Of a stretch of 44,003 nt of DNA, positions 17,346 through 24,970 are shown piece by piece. The DNA is from Streptomyces triticisoli. Its GTDB lineage: Bacteria; Actinomycetota; Actinomycetes; Streptomycetales; Streptomycetaceae. The notes beneath the pieces are model-generated. The model had not been told where the DNA came from. It was given only the letters and a program-made list of their open reading frames with translations, and made no database searches. The first letter of the stretch is position 1. Each line of letters starts with the position of its first letter. Location of the stretch: the NCBI RefSeq assembly GCF_003270085.1, contig NZ_QFDQ01000119.1, positions 1-44,003 on the forward strand. The letters are read 5' to 3'. The position numbers were made by a program, and so were the translations under genes.

Positions 17346-19552
17346 TGGCGGGGGAGGACAGCCCGGTCGAGGACACGACGAAGGGCGACGGCCCGGCCGA
17401 CGTGATCGACCGTCTCGACCCCGTCGTCCTGCACCACATCGTCAACACCCTCGGCTGGCCCGACCTGCGCCCCCTCCAGCGGGAGGCCATCGCACCGCTC
17501 ATGGACGGCGAGGACGCCGTGCTGCTGGCGCCGACGGCGGGCGGCAAGACCGAGGCCGCCTGCTTCCCCCTGCTGTCGGCCATGGCCGAGCAGAAGTGGA
17601 ACGGCACCTCGGTGCTGTACCTGTGCCCGCTCAAGGCGCTCCTCAACAACCTGGCCGGCCGCGTCGACACGTACGCCCAGTGGCTGGGACGGCGCGCGGC
17701 GCTCTGGCACGGCGACACCAAGGAGTCGCAGCGGCAGCGCATCCGCACCGAGGCGCCGGACATCCTGCTGACCACGCCCGAGTCGCTCGAGGCGATGCTG
17801 ATCGGCGTCAAGACCGACCACGCGCGGCTGCTCGGCGGCGTACGGGCCGTCGTGGTCGACGAGGTGCACGCCTTCGCCGGAGACGACCGGGGCTGGCACC
17901 TGCTGGCGGTGCTGGAACGGCTGGAACGCGTCACCGGACGGCCCATCCAGCGGATCGGACTGTCCGCGACCGTCGGCAACCCGGAGCAGTTGCTGCACTG
18001 GCTGCAAGGCGCCCGTGCAAGAAGCCGTACCGGGCGAGTCGTGGCCCCCGGGGTCCGGCTGCCCGCATTCGGCGGCGGAACAGGAGACGACAGCGAAAAG
18101 GCCGCCGTGGAACAGCTCCCCAGGCCGGCCGGTGAGGTCGAACTCGACTACGTCGGCTCCCTGGAGAACGCCGCCAAACTGATCGCGGCCCTGCACCGAG
18201 GGGAGAAGCGGCTCGTCTTCTGCGACTCGCGCCGCCAGGTCGAGGAACTGGGCGCCGCGCTCCGCGCCCGCGAGGTGACCGTCTTCCTGTCCCACGCCTC
18301 CCTCTCGGTCGACGAGCGCACCCGCTCCGAGCAGGCCTTCGCCGAGGCCCGCGACTGCGTCATCGTCTCCACCTCCACCCTCGAACTCGGCATCGACGTG
18401 GGTGACCTGGACCGCGTTATTCAGATCGACTCACCGGACACGGTCGCCTCCTTCCTGCAACGCATCGGCCGCACCGGCCGGCGCGCGGGCACCGTGCGCA
18501 ACTGCCTGTTCCTCACCACGCGCAAGGACACGCTGCTGCAGGCGGCCGGGCTGCTCCTGCTGTGGGCACGCGGCTGGGTGGAGCCGGTTCTCCCGCCCCC
18601 CGAGCCACGTCACCTCGTGGCCCAGCAACTGCTCGCCGTCACCCTGCAACAGCACAAACTGGGCGACCAGTTGTGGGACCAGCAGTGGAACGGCCTCGCC
18701 CCCTTCGACCGATCCGCGGCTCCCCTCCTCCGCCACCTCACCGACGAAGGCTTCCTGGACACCGACGGAGGCATGCTGTTCGTCGGCCCCGAGGCAGAAC
18801 GACGCTTCGGCAAGCGGCATTTCATCGAACTCACGGCGTCCTTCACCGCGCCCCCGCAGTTCACGGTTCTGTCGGGCCGCACGGAGATCGGCCGCATGGA
18901 CCCGAGCGTCCTGACGGAGGAACGCCCCGGTCCCCGCCGACTGCTGCTCGGCGGCCGCAGCTGGCAGGTCACCTACATCGACTGGCTGCGCAAACGCGTC
19001 TTCGTCGAACCCGCCGACGGCGGCGGCATCGCCAAGTGGATGAACGGCGGCATCGCCGGACTCTCCTACGCCCTCACGCGCGCCATGCGCGAGGTTCTGT
19101 TGGGCGAGGACCCACCCGTTTCGCTCACCCGCCGCGCCGAGGCCTGCCTGGCCGAGCAACGTGAGAGCGACGCACCCGACACCGTCCACCCGGGCGGCAC
19201 TCTGATCACCCGTGTCGGCGCGGACGTCCGCTGGTGGACCTGGGCCGGCTACCGCGCCAACGCCACCCTCGCGGCCACGTTGCAGTCGATCAGCGATCCC
19301 CTGCAACGTCCCACCGACTGCTGGCTCCGCCTGCGCGAAGACCTCACCCCGGCCGCCTGGCGCGCAGCCCGCGAGAACGTCGGCGAGAACCTCGTCCTGC
19401 CCGACGTGGACCGCCGCGCGGTGCGTGGACTGAAGTTCTCCGCCGCTCTTCCCGAACGCCTCGCCGTCGCCACGGTCGCGGCACGACTGGCCGACTTCGA
19501 GGGTGCCCGTGCGGTACTGGACGCGCCTGTGCGCTTCGAATACCACAACTGA
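17345..19552 (+). CDS. brxHI: BrxHI, Lhr-like DEAD/DEAH helicase of BREX type 2
   Basis: The 735-residue protein is a superfamily 2 helicase of the Lhr-like type found at the end of type 2 BREX operons. Visible motifs are Q-motif-like LRPLQREAI, motif I APTAGGKT at residues 62-69, motif II DEVH at 172-175, motif III LSAT, motif V STLELGIDVGD and motif VI QRIGRTGRRAG. A C-terminal region of ~300 residues follows. The start could be GTG 17342 or ATG 17345; both fall within the brxD stop. There is no clear terminator after it. It probably remodels nucleic acid during BREX action, which is a family-based inference. Confidence 0.92.
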   Translation: MAGEDSPVEDTTKGDGPADVIDRLDPVVLHHIVNTLGWPDLRPLQREAIAPLMDGEDAVLLAPTAGGKTEAACFPLLSAMAEQKWNGTSVLYLCPLKALLNNLAGRVDTYAQWLGRRAALWHGDTKESQRQRIRTEAPDILLTTPESLEAMLIGVKTDHARLLGGVRAVVVDEVHAFAGDDRGWHLLAVLERLERVTGRPIQRIGLSATVGNPEQLLHWLQGARARSRTGRVVAPGVRLPAFGGGTGDDSEKAAVEQLPRPAGEVELDYVGSLENAAKLIAALHRGEKRLVFCDSRRQVEELGAALRAREVTVFLSHASLSVDERTRSEQAFAEARDCVIVSTSTLELGIDVGDLDRVIQIDSPDTVASFLQRIGRTGRRAGTVRNCLFLTTRKDTLLQAAGLLLLWARGWVEPVLPPPEPRHLVAQQLLAVTLQQHKLGDQLWDQQWNGLAPFDRSAAPLLRHLTDEGFLDTDGGMLFVGPEAERRFGKRHFIELTASFTAPPQFTVLSGRTEIGRMDPSVLTEERPGPRRLLLGGRSWQVTYIDWLRKRVFVEPADGGGIAKWMNGGIAGLSYALTRAMREVLLGEDPPVSLTRRAEACLAEQRESDAPDTVHPGGTLITRVGADVRWWTWAGYRANATLAATLQSISDPLQRPTDCWLRLREDLTPAAWRAARENVGENLVLPDVDRRAVRGLKFSAALPERLAVATVAARLADFEGARAVLDAPVRFEYHN

Positions 19553-19826
19553 TCCCGTCAACCGGGTGCCGAGTACGTAACGGGCTTGTCTCCGCGTACT
19601 TCCATGTCCGGGACGGGGAGCCCATCCCGGGCCATCGACATGATCCATATGTAGATGGCACACTTCTCCACGAGTGATCTCAAGACGGCATCGCCGGATG
19701 GTCGAACGGGTAATCGCGGCGCTCATGATCTTCCGACGGCAGTCGTGATCGGAGCGCGACCCGACCGGCAGTTCGTCGCCCCTGATCCCTCGATGCTTGG
19801 TACGTGTAACAAGGAGACGGCCTCCG
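19553..19826. other. Intergenic stretch after brxHI
   Basis: About 270 bases without a supportable gene. It should hold the promoter of the CoiA-like gene, whose AAGGAG lies at 19811-19816. No hairpin terminator for the BREX genes stood out. Confidence 0.4.
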
Positions 19827-22556
19827 ATGTTCTCATCCGGTCATGAAGAGGACACCCGCAAGGTTCAAACCGCCGTGTTGGGTGGCCCCAACGGCCATCT
19901 CCCTCTCTTCCTGCCCTACGAGAAACAAGCCGCAGCCCGGCTCCGTCAGGAACACGGTGCCAACGCCTTCACCTGTGGTGTGCTCCTCGGCGGGTGCGGA
20001 AAACTGCTCACTCTGCGTGCCTGCGACGACAAGAAGTCGCATTTCGCCCACCGGCCGCCGGTCAGGTGCAGCCGCACCGCCCTGGGAGAGAGCAGCGCGG
20101 ACCACCTGTACATTGGCCAGGCCATCAGCAATTGGCTTCGTAGCCGAGGCCACTCGAAAGTCAGTGTCGAGTACGTCAGGCAGAAGAACGCCCGTAGCGA
20201 CGCCATCGAGATCCGCTTCGGCTCGCAGAAGAAGCGGCGCCTGATTCACATTCAGATGGCTCGGCGGTCGTTCACCGAATGGCGAGCCGACGGAGAACGT
20301 CTCGCCGCGCCCAGTGGCAAACCGTCCACCATTCGGATGTACGGGCCGGAGAGCCAACTCGCTGCGTACGAAGTCGAGGCCAGTGGACATGCCCTGCGCT
20401 TCCGGTGCGAGACCGCGAACGGCACTCGCGTCGTCTCCGTCGGAACACAGCTCCCCGGTCATCAGGTCGAGTGGACGAAGCTTGAGCACTGCCGCCTGGT
20501 CCCCGCCGGCATCATCACACCATCCCTGGAAGAGACCCCGGCCGGGATTCGGAGCAAGAAGGCGCAGTCACCGCAGGAGTTGCCCCGGCCCGCAGCAGAA
20601 CGAAAGCAGGCCCCGGCCACTCCTGCCGACGGCCCCGCCCTCCCACTCGTGCCCGGACGTGTCGCCTTCACTGGTGCCACACTGTCGTCCGAGGAGAACG
20701 GCCGCAGCCTCTACGACGCGGACGCGCAGCCTCTGGGATCGACCGTGTTCCGCGCCCGGATCTCCCTGCCGGCCGAGAGTGTGGTTCTGAAGCCGCACCA
20801 TGTGTACGTACTGACCGAGCGAGCGGCAGTGCTCCGCGGCCCGCAGGACGACGACCGCGCCTCGCGGTGGACCCTACGGGCCGAAGGCATCACCCGCCTC
20901 ACCGCAGGCAAGGCCGCGGAATGGGAGCTGCTCAAGCCACCCAGCCCGGTGCCCGTGGAGGAGAGCCCCTTGGCTACGGCAGCGTCTCCCGCCGTGCGGG
21001 AGAGTACGGCTCCGAGAACCGACACAGGCACGGAGAAGACGTCGGCGTCGCTCACCGCAGGATCAGCGGCCGTCACGCCCATCCCGGATGACCGTCTCGC
21101 AGCCGAACTGCGTGACGTCCTGCTCAAGGCCGCCCGAGAGGGCGCCACCGTTACGTGGAACGAGCTGCTCGAACAGTGCCTGATACGTGCCCAGGACGTC
21201 AGCCAGGAGCGTCGGCTCCGGCTGCTCACCGCCGTTGACGCACCTCGCGCCGAGACACATCGCCCCTTGCTGTCCAGCCTGGTCACCTTCTCCCCCCAGG
21301 CACAGCCGAACAGCGCACCGCCCTCCTTCTTCCGCCAGGTGCTCCTGGCGCTCGGCTGGCCCCACTGGACCGACGCGGCACGGGCGGCCGACATTTGGAG
21401 GGAGCACCAGCAGCGTCTGCACCGTGCACTCCGTGCGGCATCGAAGCCGGTTACCAAGCACTCAGATCTGCCCCCCGCCCGTCCGGGTGAGGAACCGCGA
21501 GTGCGTCTCAGAGTCATCCTCCGGTATCTCGACGACCAGGGCGCCGAGCTCCCGTTCCTGGATCTCTATCGGATCATGCATGAGGCGGACCATCTGGTGT
21601 CGCGGATCGGGGATCCTTTCCTGCCGAGGCTTACCAAGGATCGACTGCAGCACTGGCGCACTGTCTTCAGCTCCCGCAAGGAGGTTCCTTCCTTGCGGGA
21701 GCAGGAGAACCGGGAGGATCCCGAGCAGACCAAAGCGCGTGACGCCGAGGCTCGTCGGGTGTTCGACGGGATGGTCGCCGAGTTTCGTGCCGCACGCGAC
21801 GCAGGAGACCTCGTGCGGGCGAAGCGCATCCGCAGCAGCATGGGACCCGTCTACGCCCTGCGTCTCTCGCCCCAGGACCGTGAAGCGGCCACCGGACTAG
21901 TGCGCGAGTTCAAGCAATGGGTTCGCGACCAGGAACCGAAGCCCGTGGTGGACCCCTCGCTGCGAGCCATCCGGAGCGTCCTCCAGGATCTCGGGATCCG
22001 AAGGGCCGCGTTGACAGCCGACGAACTCGCTTCTGCCCTGGCGGAGATCGACCGGCTGCGCCACCGCCTCTCCAGCCCCTTGCCGGAGGCAGAGAAGAAA
22101 CGGCTGGGACGCTGGCGCGGCAACCTCCGGCATCGGCTGCAGACGAAGGAGAGCAACGCCGACGACCTCCTGACCCCGCAAGACGACAGTCGGGCCGCTT
22201 CTCGCCTGGACGCGACTGTCATCCGTTCACTGGCCGACTGCGTGCGCACCATTCTCGAGGACGCGGCGCGCGCGGGGACCACAATCACGTGGGGAGAACT
22301 GCGCCGCCGGATGGAAGGGGCGCTGCCCTACCTCCATCCGGACGACCAAGGGGAGATCCTCGTGGCCGTCGACCGGAACACGTCGGCTGACGAGCCCCTG
22401 CTGTCCGCGCTGGTCGCCGGTGCGGACCTTTCGCCCCACGGTTTGTATCGTCACATCCGTTACAGCCTCGGCCGACCCCGAGTGCCGGACGTGTCTCTCG
22501 AAATGCACTGGCGGATGGAGGTCTTCCAGGCCTACCAGTTCTGGCGCCACCGCTGA
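19827..22556 (+). CDS. CoiA-like large protein with a duplicated C-terminal domain
   Basis: The 909-residue protein starts with a CoiA-like region. Putative zinc ligands are Cys50, Cys57, His72, His75 and Cys81 (FTCGVLLGGCG; SHFAHRPP; CSR), followed by a segment with SADHLYIGQAISNWL. A PD-(D/E)XK-nuclease-like core places Asp125 in RSDAIEIRF and LIHIQ at 139-143, where related nucleases usually read IExQ. Residues ~420-530 and ~800-909 are two copies of one domain (ATVTWNELLEQ and TTITWGELRRR; both continue with LLSxLV and an RxxxxxLGxP-like stretch). A charged helical linker lies between them. AAGGAG precedes the ATG by 10 bases. CoiA-like proteins of this size occur beside actinobacterial defence genes; the function here is unknown. 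Confidence 0.65.
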   Translation: MFSSGHEEDTRKVQTAVLGGPNGHLPLFLPYEKQAAARLRQEHGANAFTCGVLLGGCGKLLTLRACDDKKSHFAHRPPVRCSRTALGESSADHLYIGQAISNWLRSRGHSKVSVEYVRQKNARSDAIEIRFGSQKKRRLIHIQMARRSFTEWRADGERLAAPSGKPSTIRMYGPESQLAAYEVEASGHALRFRCETANGTRVVSVGTQLPGHQVEWTKLEHCRLVPAGIITPSLEETPAGIRSKKAQSPQELPRPAAERKQAPATPADGPALPLVPGRVAFTGATLSSEENGRSLYDADAQPLGSTVFRARISLPAESVVLKPHHVYVLTERAAVLRGPQDDDRASRWTLRAEGITRLTAGKAAEWELLKPPSPVPVEESPLATAASPAVRESTAPRTDTGTEKTSASLTAGSAAVTPIPDDRLAAELRDVLLKAAREGATVTWNELLEQCLIRAQDVSQERRLRLLTAVDAPRAETHRPLLSSLVTFSPQAQPNSAPPSFFRQVLLALGWPHWTDAARAADIWREHQQRLHRALRAASKPVTKHSDLPPARPGEEPRVRLRVILRYLDDQGAELPFLDLYRIMHEADHLVSRIGDPFLPRLTKDRLQHWRTVFSSRKEVPSLREQENREDPEQTKARDAEARRVFDGMVAEFRAARDAGDLVRAKRIRSSMGPVYALRLSPQDREAATGLVREFKQWVRDQEPKPVVDPSLRAIRSVLQDLGIRRAALTADELASALAEIDRLRHRLSSPLPEAEKKRLGRWRGNLRHRLQTKESNADDLLTPQDDSRAASRLDATVIRSLADCVRTILEDAARAGTTITWGELRRRMEGALPYLHPDDQGEILVAVDRNTSADEPLLSALVAGADLSPHGLYRHIRYSLGRPRVPDVSLEMHWRMEVFQAYQFWRHR

Positions 22557-23079
22557 CCGTTCCCCGACCTGTTCCATCGAGGAGGTCACCGTGCCACCCC
22601 GCTTCGGAGCGTCGGCGGTCACGTAATTACGTGACCGCCGACAGCAGCGTTCTACGAGCAGGTCCGCATCGTGCTGGACGCGGTGCGTCTCGGCGGCCCT
22701 CACTGCCTCCTCGTACGGCAGGACGGCAGTCAGCCAGGTGTCAATACCGGCCACGCAGGCCAGGGTGCCGATGGAGTGCGGAAGGTCCGGGTCGTAGTCG
22801 GCGGCCCGCATCCGCATGCACAGCCTGAGGGGTGGTCACGTCGTGGATGTCCAGTTGCCGAGGTCGGTGATGCGGAGCGCTACGACGACATCCAACAGGA
22901 TTCGGATGGCTTCCCATGCCTAACGCCCCCTCCCGCCTGGGCCGGCCGAAGTGGATGGCCGGGCAACGTTTTCGCCCGGTCCAAGGGCTCTCGTGCACTC
23001 CGCCGCCCGTCGTAACGTCGGCTTATGGTTGGAAAGCTGATGTACATCTCAAGAGAAGTCGGCAACTGGAGGAGCGCGA
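22557..23079. other. Gene-poor stretch with a palindrome and possible gene debris
   Basis: Apart from the 32-bp palindrome at 22611-22642, no intact gene is supported. On the minus strand, 22640-22910 reads in two frames as protein-like pieces (LLDVVVALRITDLGNW, then DPDLPHSIGTLACVAGID), which may be the decayed remains of a small gene. The last ~100 bases should contain the promoter for the UTRA/GntR pair. Confidence 0.4.
22611..22642. terminator. 32-bp perfect palindrome, likely terminator hairpin
   Basis: The left arm GTCGGCGGTCACGTAA is followed at once by its exact reverse complement. As RNA it would fold into a 14-bp stem with an AAUU loop, 54 bases after the CoiA-like stop codon. There is no U-tract, as is common in Streptomyces. 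A protein-binding or recombination site is an alternative. Confidence 0.6.
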
Positions 23080-23616
23080 GTGACAGACGACCGCTGGACC
23101 GGATCTTCAACGCCCTACATCCAGAGCGGCCAAGGTGACACCTGGGGCAAAGAAGCAGCAGACCAGGGCCGCACCGGCACGCAACGCATCCTCAAGGCGG
23201 AGGAAACCCCGGCACCTCGAGCCGTCACGGACGCGCTGGGGCTCACAGCAGGGGCCAGTGTCATAGCGCGGCAGCGCCTGATCCTTCTCGACGGGCAGCC
23301 GATCGAGCTGGCGAACTCCTACTGGCCAACGGCCGTCGCAGCCGGAACACCTCTGGCGGGAACCGGCAGGATCCGCGGCGGCACCGTATCCCTGCTCGCC
23401 GAACTCGGCCACCGCCCCGGCGAGGTCACCGAGGAGATCCAGACCCGGCGGCCCACGAATGAGGAAGCGGAAGCCCTGCACCTCCCCGACGACAGTGAAT
23501 GGGTGCTCACCCTCACTCGGACAATCAGCACTGCCGGCGGCCGCCCCTATGAGGTGTCGGTCATGGTCAGCCCTGGCCGCATTGGGCGGCTCCACTACTC
23601 AATGAAGGTCGACTGA
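23080..23616 (+). CDS. UTRA-domain protein lacking a DNA-binding domain
   Basis: The 178-residue product is essentially a UTRA domain, the ligand-binding half of HutC/FarR-type GntR regulators (ALGLTAGASVIARQRLILLD; PIELANSYWP; GRPYEVSVMV). The winged-helix half is absent: the first ~50 residues show no helix-turn-helix. The GTG start has GGAGGAG about 7 bases upstream, so this is not obviously a truncation artefact. It ends one base before the ATG of a complete GntR/UTRA regulator with the same ligand-domain type. Inferred: a partner that pairs with the full regulator through its UTRA domain, or a ligand sink. Confidence 0.8.
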   Translation: MTDDRWTGSSTPYIQSGQGDTWGKEAADQGRTGTQRILKAEETPAPRAVTDALGLTAGASVIARQRLILLDGQPIELANSYWPTAVAAGTPLAGTGRIRGGTVSLLAELGHRPGEVTEEIQTRRPTNEEAEALHLPDDSEWVLTLTRTISTAGGRPYEVSVMVSPGRIGRLHYSMKVD

Positions 23617-23617
23617 C

Positions 23618-24379
23618 ATGGCAGATCTGCATGAGGAAGAGAGCGTCTGGCCGGTCCAGGACCAGATCGCCGCCTACCTGCGCGACGGCATCCTCAACGG
23701 CGACTTCCCACCAGGCCAGAAACTCCCATCCAGCCGCAAGCTGACCGAGATGTTCGGCGCCGCAGCCCAGACGATCCGGAACGCCGTCACCATCCTGGAG
23801 AAAGAAGGGCTGGCCTACACGCGGCAAGGAGCCGGTGTGTATGCGCGGCAGCATCGACAGCGCACGATGGCCCCGGCCAACTACAAGAACCCGCCGACAG
23901 ATGGCGGGAAGTACCAGTGGATCGCAGCTGTCGAGCAGAAGGGGGTGACCGGCAGGTCCGAGCTGCTGGCCGTAGAAGAAGTCGTTCCGCCAGCCGCCGT
24001 CCGCGAGGTGTTCGGGCTGGAGGAGAACGGGAAGGCGTTGCTGCGACGTCAGGTGCTGTTCTTGGACGACCAGCCGTGCGAGCTGGTCGAGGTTTACTTC
24101 CCGCTCGATTTGGCGCGGGGCACGCCGATCGCGGAGAACCGGAAGATCAAGGGGGGCGCCGGGCGTGTCCTTCTGCAGGCGGGCTTCCCGCCGTTGCGCT
24201 GCGTGGACAAGGTGGCGGCGCGCTGGCCTACCCCGGAGCAGGCACGGGCGCTCCGGATGCCGACGAAGTTGCCTGTGCTGCGCCAGCTCCGCGTGACGTA
24301 CAGCGTGGGTGACAAGCCGATCCAGGCGGAGATCATGGCCAAGGCGGGTCATCTGTATGAGGTGCAGTACGAGTTCTGA
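23618..24379 (+). CDS. GntR-family regulator, winged helix plus UTRA
   Basis: The 253-residue protein has an N-terminal GntR winged helix (VQDQIAAYLRDGILNGDFPP, then GQKLPSSRKLTEMFGAA and ILEKEGLAYTRQGAGVY) in residues ~10-80. A UTRA effector-binding domain fills ~100-250 (ALLRRQVLFLDDQPCELVEV). It is a HutC-subfamily transcription factor that should bind DNA as a dimer and release it on binding a small metabolite. It is cotranscribed with the UTRA-only gene, with a one-base gap, and followed by a strong terminator. The 59-residue protein/methyltransferase/CYTH operon downstream is a candidate target, but no shared operator could be pinned down. Confidence 0.88.
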   Translation: MADLHEEESVWPVQDQIAAYLRDGILNGDFPPGQKLPSSRKLTEMFGAAAQTIRNAVTILEKEGLAYTRQGAGVYARQHRQRTMAPANYKNPPTDGGKYQWIAAVEQKGVTGRSELLAVEEVVPPAAVREVFGLEENGKALLRRQVLFLDDQPCELVEVYFPLDLARGTPIAENRKIKGGAGRVLLQAGFPPLRCVDKVAARWPTPEQARALRMPTKLPVLRQLRVTYSVGDKPIQAEIMAKAGHLYEVQYEF

Positions 24380-24389
24380 CCAGGCCAAT

Positions 24390-24423
24390 CGCAAGCCCCG
24401 GCGACCACGCGCCGGGGCTTGCG
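24390..24423 (+). terminator. Rho-independent-type terminator after the GntR gene
   Basis: Perfect 14-bp stem (CGCAAGCCCCGGCG and its complement) with a 6-base loop, starting 11 bases after the GntR stop codon. Only a few T residues follow. Confidence 0.85.
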
Positions 24424-24520
24424 TGTGTTCGGCGCAGACACGAGCATTGCGAACTCCTCAACAAACCTCTTACAGTTGCTCGCGAGGGTGGCCGAGGCCA
24501 CACACTCAGTGAGGAGCGCC

Positions 24521-24970
24521 ATGCCCTTCAACTTCGTAGAAGAAGAGAGCAAGGCGGCCGAGCAGGAGAAAACGAACGGCCAGGCGTCGCCACGCCCGGC
24601 CTGTTCTGCCAATCGCGAGTCGCCACTCGCGATCAGTGAGTCCTCACCATCACGAAAGGACTGCTCATGCAGAAGAGTACATGTCTCGCACCTGAGAACA
24701 ACCGGCGAAAGAACGGCGACCGGCTGTCGACCGTGCCGGCCGGGCGCGGCGAGCTGGAGCACGACACGATGGCCCGCTACCTCCTCGCCCAGGTCTTCGA
24801 TGTCGACATGCCACTGTCGGCGCCGTTCGTCACCACCGAGATCTGAGGCTGGTGCAGGACATGGCTGGAGCCACGTTCTCGACGAGCCTGAAGACGGCGG
24901 CTGGCTACATCGACGTCGCGGCGAACGCGCATGGCGAGGAGAAGGGACACCTGGCGCTGCGGGCACTTGA
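24521..24970 (+). CDS. Doubtful ORF with a strong ribosome site upstream of the methyltransferase
   Basis: The ATG at 24521 has AGGAG only five bases upstream, and the first ~45 codons look protein-like (MPFNFVEEESKAAEQEK, acidic and leader-like). Beyond ~24640 the frame overlaps the 59-residue ORF and the methyltransferase start, and its composition becomes the Arg/Ser/Pro-rich type seen in shadow frames. It may be a short leader, or a precursor-like peptide whose natural stop was lost by frameshift. A hairpin at 24612-24633 sits inside it. Treat the 3' half as probably not real. Confidence 0.25.
   Translation: MPFNFVEEESKAAEQEKTNGQASPRPACSANRESPLAISESSPSRKDCSCRRVHVSHLRTTGERTATGCRPCRPGAASWSTTRWPATSSPRSSMSTCHCRRRSSPPRSEAGAGHGWSHVLDEPEDGGWLHRRRGERAWRGEGTPGAAGT
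24612..24633 (+). promoter_or_regulatory. Hairpin just upstream of the 59-residue ORF
   Basis: ATCGCGAGT and its exact complement flank a 4-base CGCC loop, a 9-bp perfect stem. It ends 33 bases before the ATG at 24667 and lies within the doubtful upstream ORF. This suits an attenuator or translation-control element. No T-run follows. Confidence 0.5.
24667..24846 (+). CDS. 59-residue small protein, first gene of methyltransferase/CYTH operon
   Basis: The ATG has AAAGGA with a 6-base spacing, and the stop lies five bases before the GTG of the methyltransferase. The product has a basic N-terminal half (NNRRKNGDRL) and an acidic to hydrophobic end (MARYLLAQVFDVDMP, closing with TTEI). I recognise no family. 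Small size and placement directly before a SAM methyltransferase allow a peptide-substrate (RiPP-precursor-like) role, but there is only one Cys and no typical leader motif, so a small accessory protein is equally likely. Confidence 0.55.
   Translation: MQKSTCLAPENNRRKNGDRLSTVPAGRGELEHDTMARYLLAQVFDVDMPLSAPFVTTEI

Noticed and set aside
19655..19846. Short plus-strand frame before the CoiA-like gene
   Set aside because: It overlaps the ribosome site and start of the CoiA-like gene, has no ribosome site of its own, and shows no family features.
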